Origin: an uncultured Chlorobiaceae bacterium
GTDB taxonomy: Bacteria; Bacteroidota; Chlorobiia; Chlorobiales; Chlorobiaceae
Direction of reading: 5' to 3'
Assembly (NCBI GenBank): GCA_903895195.1
Contig: CAITSZ010000005.1
Span: forward strand, 62,001 to 126,000
Length of the DNA: 64,000 nucleotides
The position numbers and the translations under genes were made by a program. Below are positions 18,186 to 26,154 of this stretch, piece by piece. Numbering within the stretch: position 1 is the stretch's first letter; each line of letters opens with the position of its first letter. A model generated the notes under the pieces. That model worked only from the letters and a program-made list of their open reading frames with translations. It was not told the origin of the DNA and searched no databases.

Positions 18186-19946
18186 TCAATCCTCTTTTGA
18201 ATCAAGGCCAGGAATCTTTCTGAGAGCTGGACCAAATTTTTGGTAGTTCACTTTTACACCGTCGTCGAGGTCTATTTCGAGCTGTTCAGTGGCAAGGGGG
18301 TAAAGGATTTCTCGCTCATAACTGTCGAGCTCTTCGATAATTTTCCTGATACTTTCGATCTCTTTGAGTGCCTTGGTCTTCTCCCCCGGTGATGCACTGG
18401 CGCTGATGCTTACCGCTTCGATATGGTTCTTCTGGGTGGTCAGCTTTATACGAAACTCGCGCAGGTAGTTGAGTACAACGCTCACTGTATCCGAACGGTA
18501 GCGGTGCATGTAGATCAGTGCATTGAAACTTCCCTTTGAACTGCTGAAAAGCCAGTAAATCGGACGTTTTTTATATCGGCGTACATGATCGTTATAGAAG
18601 TCCTTCAGGAAATACTTACGGATATTCTTACCAAGCGCAACCTCGATAAACTTCAGATTCTCCTCGTAATGCTCATCGCCAAAGGTAAGGCGCAGAAACT
18701 TGCTGAACCGCTCAGAGATGTCGTCGGTGAACCAGTCGCCGTCGAGGATGGGGATGACGTTGTCAACATCAGGGAGGAAGATGGAATCAGTTGGCAGTGG
18801 GCAGTTGGCAGTTGGCAGGTTTTGGTAGGCCCTGACATGATTCCAGTAGTCCTCGATAGTTTCGCCTTGATTGGCAAGGATCAATCCGGGTTTATCGAGT
18901 GAGTAACGGCCAAACATGCAGCCAACAGCGTAGGAGACAAATTCCTTCATTGTGTCAGCCAGCAGCAGCACTTCAAGCTCTTCCGCGTTTTTGTTATTGC
19001 TGTAGCGATAATGCGGGTTGCATGTCAGGGTAATTTCACTCAGCGGCACCTCGGGCGTCAGTTCATCCTTCAGACCATAAGCATCGATAAAAATGCGGTT
19101 ATTCTCTTCCTCCAGGCGCTGCATCTCCAGCGTCATATCCCGCCAGTGGGCGCGGAGACCATTGTATGTGGCTTTCAGCGTCGAGTGGCGATAATCAGAT
19201 TGTAAAAGCGGAAGATAGGTAAAGTCCCAAGAAGTCTCGTATGAGTCCCAATCAGCTTTTGATTGTTCGAATAACGTTATGTATTTGGCGCGATGCTCAG
19301 AATTAACCCTTATTAAAGGAAGTTTTTTAAGGATTTGAGGCGTCACATTGAGTGTCGGGTTAAGCAACTGAATTAGCATTGCAGAAATTTTTGAATTCAA
19401 AAATCCCAATGCATCGTAGAGGCTATTCTTGTCATTTGAAAACAGAGCAAGGCCTGCTGAATCGAAAGAAAAACCTTCAGGGTAAAAGCGAAAACTTGAG
19501 GTACTAGATGTTATTTTTGACCATCCGACGTGTTCTTGGAAATAGTATTCCTTCCCATCATGTCTGAATCCTAGGTTTTTTTGCATTTCATGAAGATGCA
19601 CCTTAGAATACTTTAAAACAGCATCCAAATTGCCCATCCATTTTCTAAATTCTCCACCCTTGTTATGCGGGACATAGTCATATCTCTTATCCAGATATTT
19701 ACGAATGAGATCAAATTCAACCTCTGGCCATGACAGTATAAATACTTCGTTTTTACCGGTACACATCCCAGCTTTAATCACAAAAGCCGACTCAAATGTC
19801 TCTTCATTTGAGAAAAGTCCTCTGACATTATTACTCACCCAATACGCTATCGGACTACCAGAAATTTTTCTAAAATCGTCGGCTGAAACACGAAAGAAAA
19901 AGCGCTCTGGTTTTTCGGCGGAAAGTATATGCTCTTCATTCTTCAT
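18186..19946 (-). CDS. pglX: PglX C-terminal half (separate gene)
   Basis: 586 residues from the ATG at 19944-19946; a TTG at 19955 is an alternative. It begins just before FFFRVSADDFRKISGSPIAYW, the segment that in one-piece PglX follows the methyltransferase domain. It continues to the normal C-terminus with FLPDVDNVIPILDGDWFTDD and KRPIYWLFSSSKG, the recognition/C-terminal part. It has no methyltransferase motifs. Its start overlaps the 3' end of herA by 11 nt, so translation is probably coupled to HerA. With the N-terminal half it totals about 1184 residues, close to a whole PglX. A heptanucleotide repeat lies within it (18788-18819). Confidence 0.88.
   Translation of the reverse strand: MKNEEHILSAEKPERFFFRVSADDFRKISGSPIAYWVSNNVRGLFSNEETFESAFVIKAGMCTGKNEVFILSWPEVEFDLIRKYLDKRYDYVPHNKGGEFRKWMGNLDAVLKYSKVHLHEMQKNLGFRHDGKEYYFQEHVGWSKITSSTSSFRFYPEGFSFDSAGLALFSNDKNSLYDALGFLNSKISAMLIQLLNPTLNVTPQILKKLPLIRVNSEHRAKYITLFEQSKADWDSYETSWDFTYLPLLQSDYRHSTLKATYNGLRAHWRDMTLEMQRLEEENNRIFIDAYGLKDELTPEVPLSEITLTCNPHYRYSNNKNAEELEVLLLADTMKEFVSYAVGCMFGRYSLDKPGLILANQGETIEDYWNHVRAYQNLPTANCPLPTDSIFLPDVDNVIPILDGDWFTDDISERFSKFLRLTFGDEHYEENLKFIEVALGKNIRKYFLKDFYNDHVRRYKKRPIYWLFSSSKGSFNALIYMHRYRSDTVSVVLNYLREFRIKLTTQKNHIEAVSISASASPGEKTKALKEIESIRKIIEELDSYEREILYPLATEQLEIDLDDGVKVNYQKFGPALRKIPGLDSKED
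18788..18819. repeat. Heptanucleotide tandem repeat inside pglX-C
   Basis: Four units of CAGTTGG (the second is CAGTGGG) plus a partial CAGG. On the coding strand they encode NLPTANCPLPT, a low-complexity insert between RAYQ and DSIFLPD. Such heptamer repeats are familiar in cyanobacterial and some other genomes. Because the unit is not a multiple of three, gain or loss of one unit would frameshift pglX-C. Confidence 0.75.
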
Positions 19947-22092
19947 CTGTTTCAATTTCTAATTTTTCGCTTTCAGTTGAGCCGTCTGGAGTAAGATTGC
20001 TTTGAACCTGTTGCCAGTCATCCGTTATTTTTTTCCAGTCAACAGCCCTCTGACAATCAACTTCCTTGCCCAAATCATTTTTACCTTTGCCAGTCCAAAC
20101 CGCCCAAAAATCAGGGTCATCTGATTTTGGTCGCTGTTGTTCTGGTATAGAGTTCATTTGAACTAAAATCGGTAATTCAGATGCCCAACCAAGAAGAATG
20201 GCATTGCGCGTGGGTAAGGAAGGGAGATCGCGCAGAAGACCATGCAGATTATCCGACACCAATTTCTGCACCAACTCCTGATCACGGTCATTACTTATCC
20301 TATGTAGTAAAAAGCTATTGCACTGGGACAATACAGTTGGGGAAAGCTCGCTTGGGCGCTGCGAAGAGAGTACCAGCCCTAATCCATATTTACGGCCTTC
20401 ACGGGCAATTTTCTCAAAAACCTGGCAACAGACGGTAGCGGCGTCGTAATTTTCCGCATCATCCTTATAACGCTTAATAAAAGTATGGGCTTCTTCCATA
20501 ACCAGTACAGTCGGCAATGTTTTTTTCTGGTCATGAAGTTTTCGATATCTCTGTAATGCCTCAAAGGTAATACGAGCTATCACGGCAGTAATGATATGTA
20601 CCACTTCAGTCGGAACCAATGAAAGATCAATCACGGTAACGGTGCCATTGGAAGCCTGATTATCACCGATATAATGATTTAACCAGCCATCTAAGGTGAC
20701 ACCATCAGTATCTCCAATAATTGTTTTTAATTTTGAATCTGATAGCATAGTCCGAATACGCAGTATCATTGTTTCCACATATTCCGAAACATTTAGCATA
20801 TCCGCATTTGCAACAATACTTCGCAATAAAGCGTCTCCCTTAAACTCTCTTGGAATATCAGCATCAATCGGTAAAATATCGACATCACTTCCACCAAACG
20901 CAACATGTGCATTTTTAGCCAAACAAAGCAATTCGTCTATTTCTGTTTTTGAAAAGTCCTGATTTGAGTATGTGACACTTCGAGCTGTTGTAAAATCGTC
21001 TATTTTTTGCTTGATGCATTTCAAAGCAAAGAGCTCTTCTTTGGTGAATGAATCTTCTTCCAATAACCCTGATTCATTCCATTTTTTTATTTTTTCGTTA
21101 AAATTTTTATTAAGAGGGAATTTACCCCAAGGTGTTCCTGCATTACGCTCATGCTGAATGATACTTACAACTGTCCGTAAAAACCGGCGCATTTCATTGC
21201 TTGGCGCAAGAGTCGCATCAATTGTTCCGTCACGTACAGAGCGAAGAGAATGAATCAATGTCGGCTTTTGGGTTTTACTCGTAGCTTGCGTAAAAGCGCT
21301 CCACTCATGGGTATTCCAAAACCATAAAGGTATTTGTAGTTGGTTGATAGTATCGCTAGGCTCTACTGCAAAAATTCGTGCACATATAGTATCCTTAAAC
21401 GCATGAGCATATTCTCCATTCGGATCAAGTATGATGAAACGTGCATTAGGATTTTTATCTTTTTCGCATTTCTTTTTAGCCTCCTCAAGTGACCAACGAA
21501 TCAAGCCTGCAACTGAACAAGATTTGCCACTACCGGTATTTCCCAAAACGGCAAGATGCCTGCCAAAAAGACGATCAGGATTAATCTTTACATCAGCATT
21601 GCCTGCCAAAGGGCTAATGCCAATTTTCACTCTTCGGTTTCCACCCGATTCAACAATAGATCTTAGTTGATGTTGAGTCGGCAACATTACTGGATCACCT
21701 ACTGATGGAAAAGCTTCAACACCTCGTTTGAAAATATATCGATCCTCATCATTTTCATCCTTCCCGTCATAAAACAAAGAACCGAGTGGGTTTAGACACA
21801 TTTTTCGAAGCGGATATGGCAAATCTATCAAGCCAAAGTCCTGCATACCTTTACGTTTCGGATACTGGGAGCGCTCTACGGTAATCCATTCTACCTGTCC
21901 CACCAGATAACCCTGGTCGCTAGGGATTAGCACATAACTGTTTATTCGAGGAAAAGGTCGAGGTGAACCAGTGTTCAATGCCACACTTTCAGGCGCATCA
22001 ATATCAAGTAAGACCTTAATTTCATCGGGAGATACAAAATCGATGATACCGATTCTTAGAGAATCTGCATAGGCAAGTGGTGAAAAGCTCAT
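19936..22092 (-). CDS. herA: HerA-type ATPase/translocase of a SIR2-HerA defence pair
   Basis: 718 residues. The N-terminal ~150 residues form a HAS-barrel-like domain. The FtsK/HerA core has Walker A GNTGSGKS at 184-191 and Walker B LVMEEAHTFI about 350 residues later. The arginine-finger region reads KIAREGRKYGLGLVLSSQRP. HerA proteins are hexameric DNA translocases. Paired with SIR2 proteins they form an anti-phage complex that depletes NAD+ and/or cuts nucleic acid. The start overlaps the SIR2 stop as ATGA. The stop lies inside the first codons of pglX-C, so the gene is embedded in an unbroken translational chain. Confidence 0.9.
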   Translation of the reverse strand: MSFSPLAYADSLRIGIIDFVSPDEIKVLLDIDAPESVALNTGSPRPFPRINSYVLIPSDQGYLVGQVEWITVERSQYPKRKGMQDFGLIDLPYPLRKMCLNPLGSLFYDGKDENDEDRYIFKRGVEAFPSVGDPVMLPTQHQLRSIVESGGNRRVKIGISPLAGNADVKINPDRLFGRHLAVLGNTGSGKSCSVAGLIRWSLEEAKKKCEKDKNPNARFIILDPNGEYAHAFKDTICARIFAVEPSDTINQLQIPLWFWNTHEWSAFTQATSKTQKPTLIHSLRSVRDGTIDATLAPSNEMRRFLRTVVSIIQHERNAGTPWGKFPLNKNFNEKIKKWNESGLLEEDSFTKEELFALKCIKQKIDDFTTARSVTYSNQDFSKTEIDELLCLAKNAHVAFGGSDVDILPIDADIPREFKGDALLRSIVANADMLNVSEYVETMILRIRTMLSDSKLKTIIGDTDGVTLDGWLNHYIGDNQASNGTVTVIDLSLVPTEVVHIITAVIARITFEALQRYRKLHDQKKTLPTVLVMEEAHTFIKRYKDDAENYDAATVCCQVFEKIAREGRKYGLGLVLSSQRPSELSPTVLSQCNSFLLHRISNDRDQELVQKLVSDNLHGLLRDLPSLPTRNAILLGWASELPILVQMNSIPEQQRPKSDDPDFWAVWTGKGKNDLGKEVDCQRAVDWKKITDDWQQVQSNLTPDGSTESEKLEIETDEE

Positions 22093-23570
22093 TTCGTCCC
22101 ATCCTTTTCATCAATAATGCTTGAATGCCCCTTAGGAAAATCCCCCTGTTGTTGCTCTGATTCATGAATTCCCATGCGTTGCCTCAACAAATCTCCCAAG
22201 CGGAAAGTAGCTTTATCAATAGCAGACTTTGGCAGATAATGATCTGTCAGGCTTTTCAAATTTCCAAGGTGATTGCCTATTAACAGACTGATTTGTGAGG
22301 GCCGCCCGATTTTGTTGAATGTATGTTTTATTCGATCAAGGGGGTCGTCATAAGAAATGATTACCAGATGCGTAGACGGAATGGTAAGCATGTCTTCAAT
22401 TACTCTATTGATATGGTCATCACCAAAACTATAACCGTAGACTACCAAGGTACTGTTTGGACGGCAAGTGGCTGCTGCAAAATCCCTGAAAAGCTCTACA
22501 TACGGATAATCCGCAGTTTCTCTATCTTTAGCCGAATTAGGATAGATCATCATTTCGTGAGGTGTCGCACCATTTAGTCCCGGTGCGTTCAAGTATGGAT
22601 CAATACTTTCGCTACCGAATGGCAAACCTATACGCCGAATATCTTTATCTTTGGCTTCTTTGCCGGTCTGTATCCAATCAACGGAGCCGTGCAGTTTTGT
22701 GTATCGTGAGACACCTTCCAGATAACGTGGCTCTCCGCGAATCCCCGGTGGATTGTAGTGCATATCCAGATCCATCCGTGATGATCGAAAAATAGGCATC
22801 AAATTGCCTAAAAAACGATCAATCAGGTGCAAGCCAGCCAACTCAGCTCCAGCCTCAATCAAGCGATCGTAATTGGTTGTAAAAATATTCAGCCGATCAC
22901 GAGTTCCGAGACGACTGGCAAAACTCATCAAAAAATTTATGAGCGTATTAAAGGCCTTTTCTCGCCCTTTACCTTTTGCTATGCCACATTCACTATGTAG
23001 AATAGATTCGGCAAATAGCTTAAGTATATCACTGATCTCCTTGCGAAGCTCATCGGCATTACCATATTCTAAAATCTCCAACCCGCGCAGCAATTCATTG
23101 GCTACCCTGATTTGATCTTCAATGTTTGCCTGCTTACGATTCGCATTTGCTGCCGAATTGTTTGCTGCTTTACATATCTCATCATTGAAATCCGAAAAAG
23201 TAGTTGGCACCATATCAGCAGCTCCGTCTCCGGTAGCTAAACGATGAACAGCATGTGTCAAGCCAGAGCCTACCAACAGTGACAAATGCTCTGACTGAAA
23301 TAATGAGGTTAACCAAGGCTCAATCCGCTGACGTAATTCCTTTATTCCAAATTCGTTGTCATCTTTAATCCAAGTACAATCCTTACTTGAATCACAAAGT
23401 TTGAACTTTTCTTTTTTCTCCGTTTCGTAAAAATTAACAGGCTTCTCATCGTCCCTGACTTTGAGAGTATTGCAGTTATTTTTGACTTCTTCCGGCCTGA
23501 CTTGTTCATCATGGGTACTGTGTGCTGGGCAAACGCCTAAACTGTCATGTTCTGGTTTTTTTTTGTTCAT
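22089..23570 (-). CDS. SIR2-domain defence effector (NADase-like)
   Basis: 493 residues. Sirtuin-type motifs: LLVGSGLT at 98-105 (NAD binding), FTTNYDRLIEAG around 230-241, KLHGSVDW at 292-299 with the catalytic His, and VVYGYSFGDDHIN near 405-417. A ~95-residue polar N-terminal extension precedes the domain. Defence SIR2 proteins hydrolyse NAD+ once triggered; with HerA they form one complex. Codons 3-5 lie in a run of nine A, a slippage-prone site. The ATG overlaps, as ATGA, the stop that the upstream AlbA_2 remnant would have in its restored frame, which points to a former coupled gene pair. Confidence 0.9.
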   Translation of the reverse strand: MNKKKPEHDSLGVCPAHSTHDEQVRPEEVKNNCNTLKVRDDEKPVNFYETEKKEKFKLCDSSKDCTWIKDDNEFGIKELRQRIEPWLTSLFQSEHLSLLVGSGLTHAVHRLATGDGAADMVPTTFSDFNDEICKAANNSAANANRKQANIEDQIRVANELLRGLEILEYGNADELRKEISDILKLFAESILHSECGIAKGKGREKAFNTLINFLMSFASRLGTRDRLNIFTTNYDRLIEAGAELAGLHLIDRFLGNLMPIFRSSRMDLDMHYNPPGIRGEPRYLEGVSRYTKLHGSVDWIQTGKEAKDKDIRRIGLPFGSESIDPYLNAPGLNGATPHEMMIYPNSAKDRETADYPYVELFRDFAAATCRPNSTLVVYGYSFGDDHINRVIEDMLTIPSTHLVIISYDDPLDRIKHTFNKIGRPSQISLLIGNHLGNLKSLTDHYLPKSAIDKATFRLGDLLRQRMGIHESEQQQGDFPKGHSSIIDEKDGTK

Positions 23571-23988
23571 TTGTTATTCTCCTTATCCTTGCCTGCCGAG
23601 GTTAACAAAGCCCTGCCTTTTCCGCTCAACCGGTACTTCTGCAATCGACTGTCTTATTTTCCGGGATGGTTCGTTCGATCAGTCCCTGCTCCAGCAAAGA
23701 CAGAATATGCCGCCGGAAGTTCATATACGCATCGCTTAAACCTGCCGCATTGGGCAAGTCAAACCTGCTTTGTGATTCTGCCAGACAGGATCGCAACATA
23801 CACCACACTTGCTCACTGACTTGCTCATTGACTTGCTCACCAACTTGTGCCGCATGCATTTCGACTTGTGCTTCGACTTGTGCCTTGACTTGTGCCTCGA
23901 GTAATTTCGTAACGACAAAAATGAGGCATCTTAATTCAAGTGTTTTCCCTTCTGATTGAGTAAGGAGGTTATTCAAGAAATCGCTCAT
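23567..23988 (-). pseudogene. Frameshifted, internally deleted remnant of an AlbA_2/Schlafen-like gene
   Basis: The readable frame (23626-23988, 120 residues) starts MSDFLNNLLTQSEGKTLEL, like the beginning of an AlbA_2 DNA-binding domain. It then jumps to a tandem EQV/AQV tract and a winged-helix end, ILSLLEQGLIERTIPENKTVD, before stopping early. In the next frame the expected family ending continues as LQKYRLSGKGRALLTSAGKD, and the stop lies at 23567 as ATGA on the SIR2 start. So one base was lost (or two gained) near 23641-23650, and most of the AlbA_2 domain is missing. It also starts as ATGA on the pglX-N stop. Confidence 0.75.
23807..23899. repeat. Seven 12-bp tandem units encoding EQV/AQV repeats
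   Basis: Units begin ACTTG on the plus strand (ACTTGCTCACTG-like, then ACTTGTGCCTTG-like): three, one diverged, a 9-bp interruption, then three. On the coding strand they read EAQV, KAQV, GEQV, NEQV and SEQV, a likely helical linker. In-frame 12-bp units can vary in number without frameshift. Confidence 0.8.
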
Positions 23989-25781
23989 TGTATAATAGCC
24001 TCCTTCAACATACGATCTTTTTCAGCTTCACTTTTACCATCAACCAATCGAATGAATGCACCTCTATAGTCGGGAATATATCCGCTTTCCAGAACAAACG
24101 CCGTCGTCGAAACCACTTCGCCTCCAATACTGTCAAAGCCACGGGCACCCAGGTGAGCCATCGAGAGAATAGTCGCGTTATCGAGCAGTTTTTCACGAAG
24201 CTTTTCAAAGCTCGAAAGGAACATCCAGCTCTGCATGGTGATCATCGCCACAGCTCCATGCTTTTGAGCCAAATCAAGATTGCGCTCGATAAACATAGCG
24301 AAGAGGTCTGACTTGCTGTCAGGGTAGTTCTCTTTTACCCATGCGGCAAGGCTTGGATTCATCCCCTTACCACCCATATACGGCGGATTTGCAATCACAA
24401 CATGGTATTTCGAGCTCAGGTAATCGGCCTGCTGCAGGGCTTGCAAAACCTTCTGATGGGTTGGGCTCAGGAACAGTTGTCCTGAGACGTTTTTCGATTC
24501 CAAAATCCTCATCATACCTGAAACATCATTGACATCCGGTCGAATCAAGGAACCAAAGTTGTCGGCCTCTTCAAACTGGTTGAGGGTAGTCTGCAGCGGT
24601 GCTGTGAACAGATCACGCCCGATGAAATCCATGTAGTCTTTGAGTTCGCTCTCATTGAAGTGGACATTCTCGAGCACGCAGATATTCGGCTTGACGCCTT
24701 TATTGAAAAACCGACGCTGCCTGCCACGGGCCTTCATGGTCAACGCAAATGCCGCCAACTCCCCTGCCCGTTCATCGATTTCGATGCCGTAGAGGTTGTG
24801 CGTCAGTATCTTTTCCGGTATTTCAGACGGGTCGTACCCCTCTTCTTCATAGATGGCGTAAAGCAGATCAAAGGTATAGGTAAGAATATGGCCTGAACCG
24901 CAGGCCGGATCACAAATTTTTATCTCTTCCGGCTTGCCAATATGCAGAAAGTCACTCTCAGCCTGCTCAGGTTTAATGTAGTACTCCATCTGCTCAACCA
25001 GCTTCGAATTAGGGCGGTTGAGCATCCAGAGACGACCCAGTGAGTTCTCAACCAGATAGCGCACAATCCAGTGCGGCGTGAAAAGCTGAGTGGCTGCTGG
25101 AATATTCTCCGGAGTAATCTTCTTGTTCTTCTTTAAATCATCAAATACCTTGTCCTTTTTCTCGGATATATAGAACTGGTAGAGCCAGCCAATAACCTCG
25201 ACATCCTGACAGACATCCGGTGTCATTGCCTCGCGAGTATAGGCAAGAATGGAGTTGCCCGAAAGAAGGTCATCGGGCATCAACAACTCGGTATAATCAG
25301 CAATTTTTTCAAACAGGTACGGCATCGACTTGTTGAAGTCGTTGCACGCGGCAACCACTAACAGGCGGTAGGCCTCAGACTGTGGATCACGGCTTGGCGA
25401 TGAACCGCCGAGCAAGGCAAATATCTGTTCGCGGGTCTTCTCAGGCACCATCTCTTCATCAATATGGCCCATCTTGGCCTCAGCCAGAATTTCAGGCTGA
25501 AACTGCCCTTCGGCTGGCGTTATGATGCCGATTCGAGTGTAACGGTTGACATCCATAAAACGCAGGGCACAGAACCGGTTGAACCAGATATAGGCGATCC
25601 GTTCGATCACCTGTTCTCTGCCATGACCCTGAATCTGCTTTTCAAGCTCAGCTATCGCTTTTGCTTCTTCACGCCGGGCAGCACTGCCTTCCGTCAACAC
25701 CAAATTGAGTTTGGAAGAGACTTGCTCAATCAAACTGCGGCGTGCAAACTGGGCGAATTTTTTAAGTTTAGATGTTTCCAT
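23985..25781 (-). CDS. pglX: PglX N-terminal half: BREX adenine-specific DNA methyltransferase domain
   Basis: 598 residues. Carries the N-terminal PglX segment (about 1-230) and a gamma-class N6-adenine methyltransferase core: the SAM-binding motif DPACGSGH at 291-298 and the catalytic NPPYMGG at 465-471. It ends FIRLVDGKSEAEKDRMLKEA plus three residues, where ordinary PglX continues into its C-terminal domain. The stop overlaps the next ATG as ATGA. PglX methylates a non-palindromic site to mark self DNA and is essential for BREX. The missing C-terminal half is a separate gene at 18186-19946, so activity would need assembly of the two polypeptides. Confidence 0.92.
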   Translation of the reverse strand: METSKLKKFAQFARRSLIEQVSSKLNLVLTEGSAARREEAKAIAELEKQIQGHGREQVIERIAYIWFNRFCALRFMDVNRYTRIGIITPAEGQFQPEILAEAKMGHIDEEMVPEKTREQIFALLGGSSPSRDPQSEAYRLLVVAACNDFNKSMPYLFEKIADYTELLMPDDLLSGNSILAYTREAMTPDVCQDVEVIGWLYQFYISEKKDKVFDDLKKNKKITPENIPAATQLFTPHWIVRYLVENSLGRLWMLNRPNSKLVEQMEYYIKPEQAESDFLHIGKPEEIKICDPACGSGHILTYTFDLLYAIYEEEGYDPSEIPEKILTHNLYGIEIDERAGELAAFALTMKARGRQRRFFNKGVKPNICVLENVHFNESELKDYMDFIGRDLFTAPLQTTLNQFEEADNFGSLIRPDVNDVSGMMRILESKNVSGQLFLSPTHQKVLQALQQADYLSSKYHVVIANPPYMGGKGMNPSLAAWVKENYPDSKSDLFAMFIERNLDLAQKHGAVAMITMQSWMFLSSFEKLREKLLDNATILSMAHLGARGFDSIGGEVVSTTAFVLESGYIPDYRGAFIRLVDGKSEAEKDRMLKEAIIQ

Positions 25782-25872
25782 TTACAAGCCCTTTGAAGCA
25801 GGGATGGAAATAGATAAACACGAATGAAATTTTCTGGCTCCGCACGTTTCAGTATGAGCGTGAATGAGCATT

Positions 25873-25919
25873 TTATGAGCTGGCTCATAACTTATGAGCG
25901 AAGCGCATAACTTATGAGT
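25873..25919. repeat. Alternating palindrome array upstream of pglX-N
   Basis: TTATGAGC (25873-25880) and GCTCATAA (25883-25890) are 2 bp apart. A second TTATGAGC (25892-25899) is 1 bp further, then GCGCATAA (25903-25910) and TTATGAG (25912-25918). Neighbouring copies can pair in alternative ways. The array covers the stop codon of the truncated AlbA_2 gene and lies in the 130-bp leader of pglX-N. The rest of the leader has further GCTCAT-like words near 25851-25870. Confidence 0.7.
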
Positions 25920-26145
25920 TGAAGTCATAGTATGTACCCCTTCGGACATGATTAGGATGAAGGCCTGTTACTGTACCATCATCCTCAACACCGAGAAGTA
26001 AAGTACCGCCTTCTGTATTCGCCAAGGAAACTATTGGAGCAACGAGGTCTTTATCTGAAAGACTTTTGAGATCGCTCTTGAACTCCAGCGTCAGGTTTTC
26101 CCCCTGCCGAATCAGTCTAATGATTTCATTGTTATTCGTATCCAT
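25912..26145 (-). pseudogene. Truncated AlbA_2-domain gene
   Basis: 77 residues. GENLTLEFKSDLKSLSDKDL, then IVSLANTEGGTLLLGVEDDG and TVTGLHPNHV, is a good match to the first half of an AlbA_2 (Schlafen-like, RecG-related) DNA-binding domain. It stops before the domain is complete; full proteins of this type are usually 400 residues or more. It lies 9 bp after brxC and 130 bp before pglX. The stop codon falls in a palindrome array, which may be the scar of a deletion. A short functional product cannot be excluded. Confidence 0.7.
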
Positions 26146-26154
26146 TTTTCGTTC

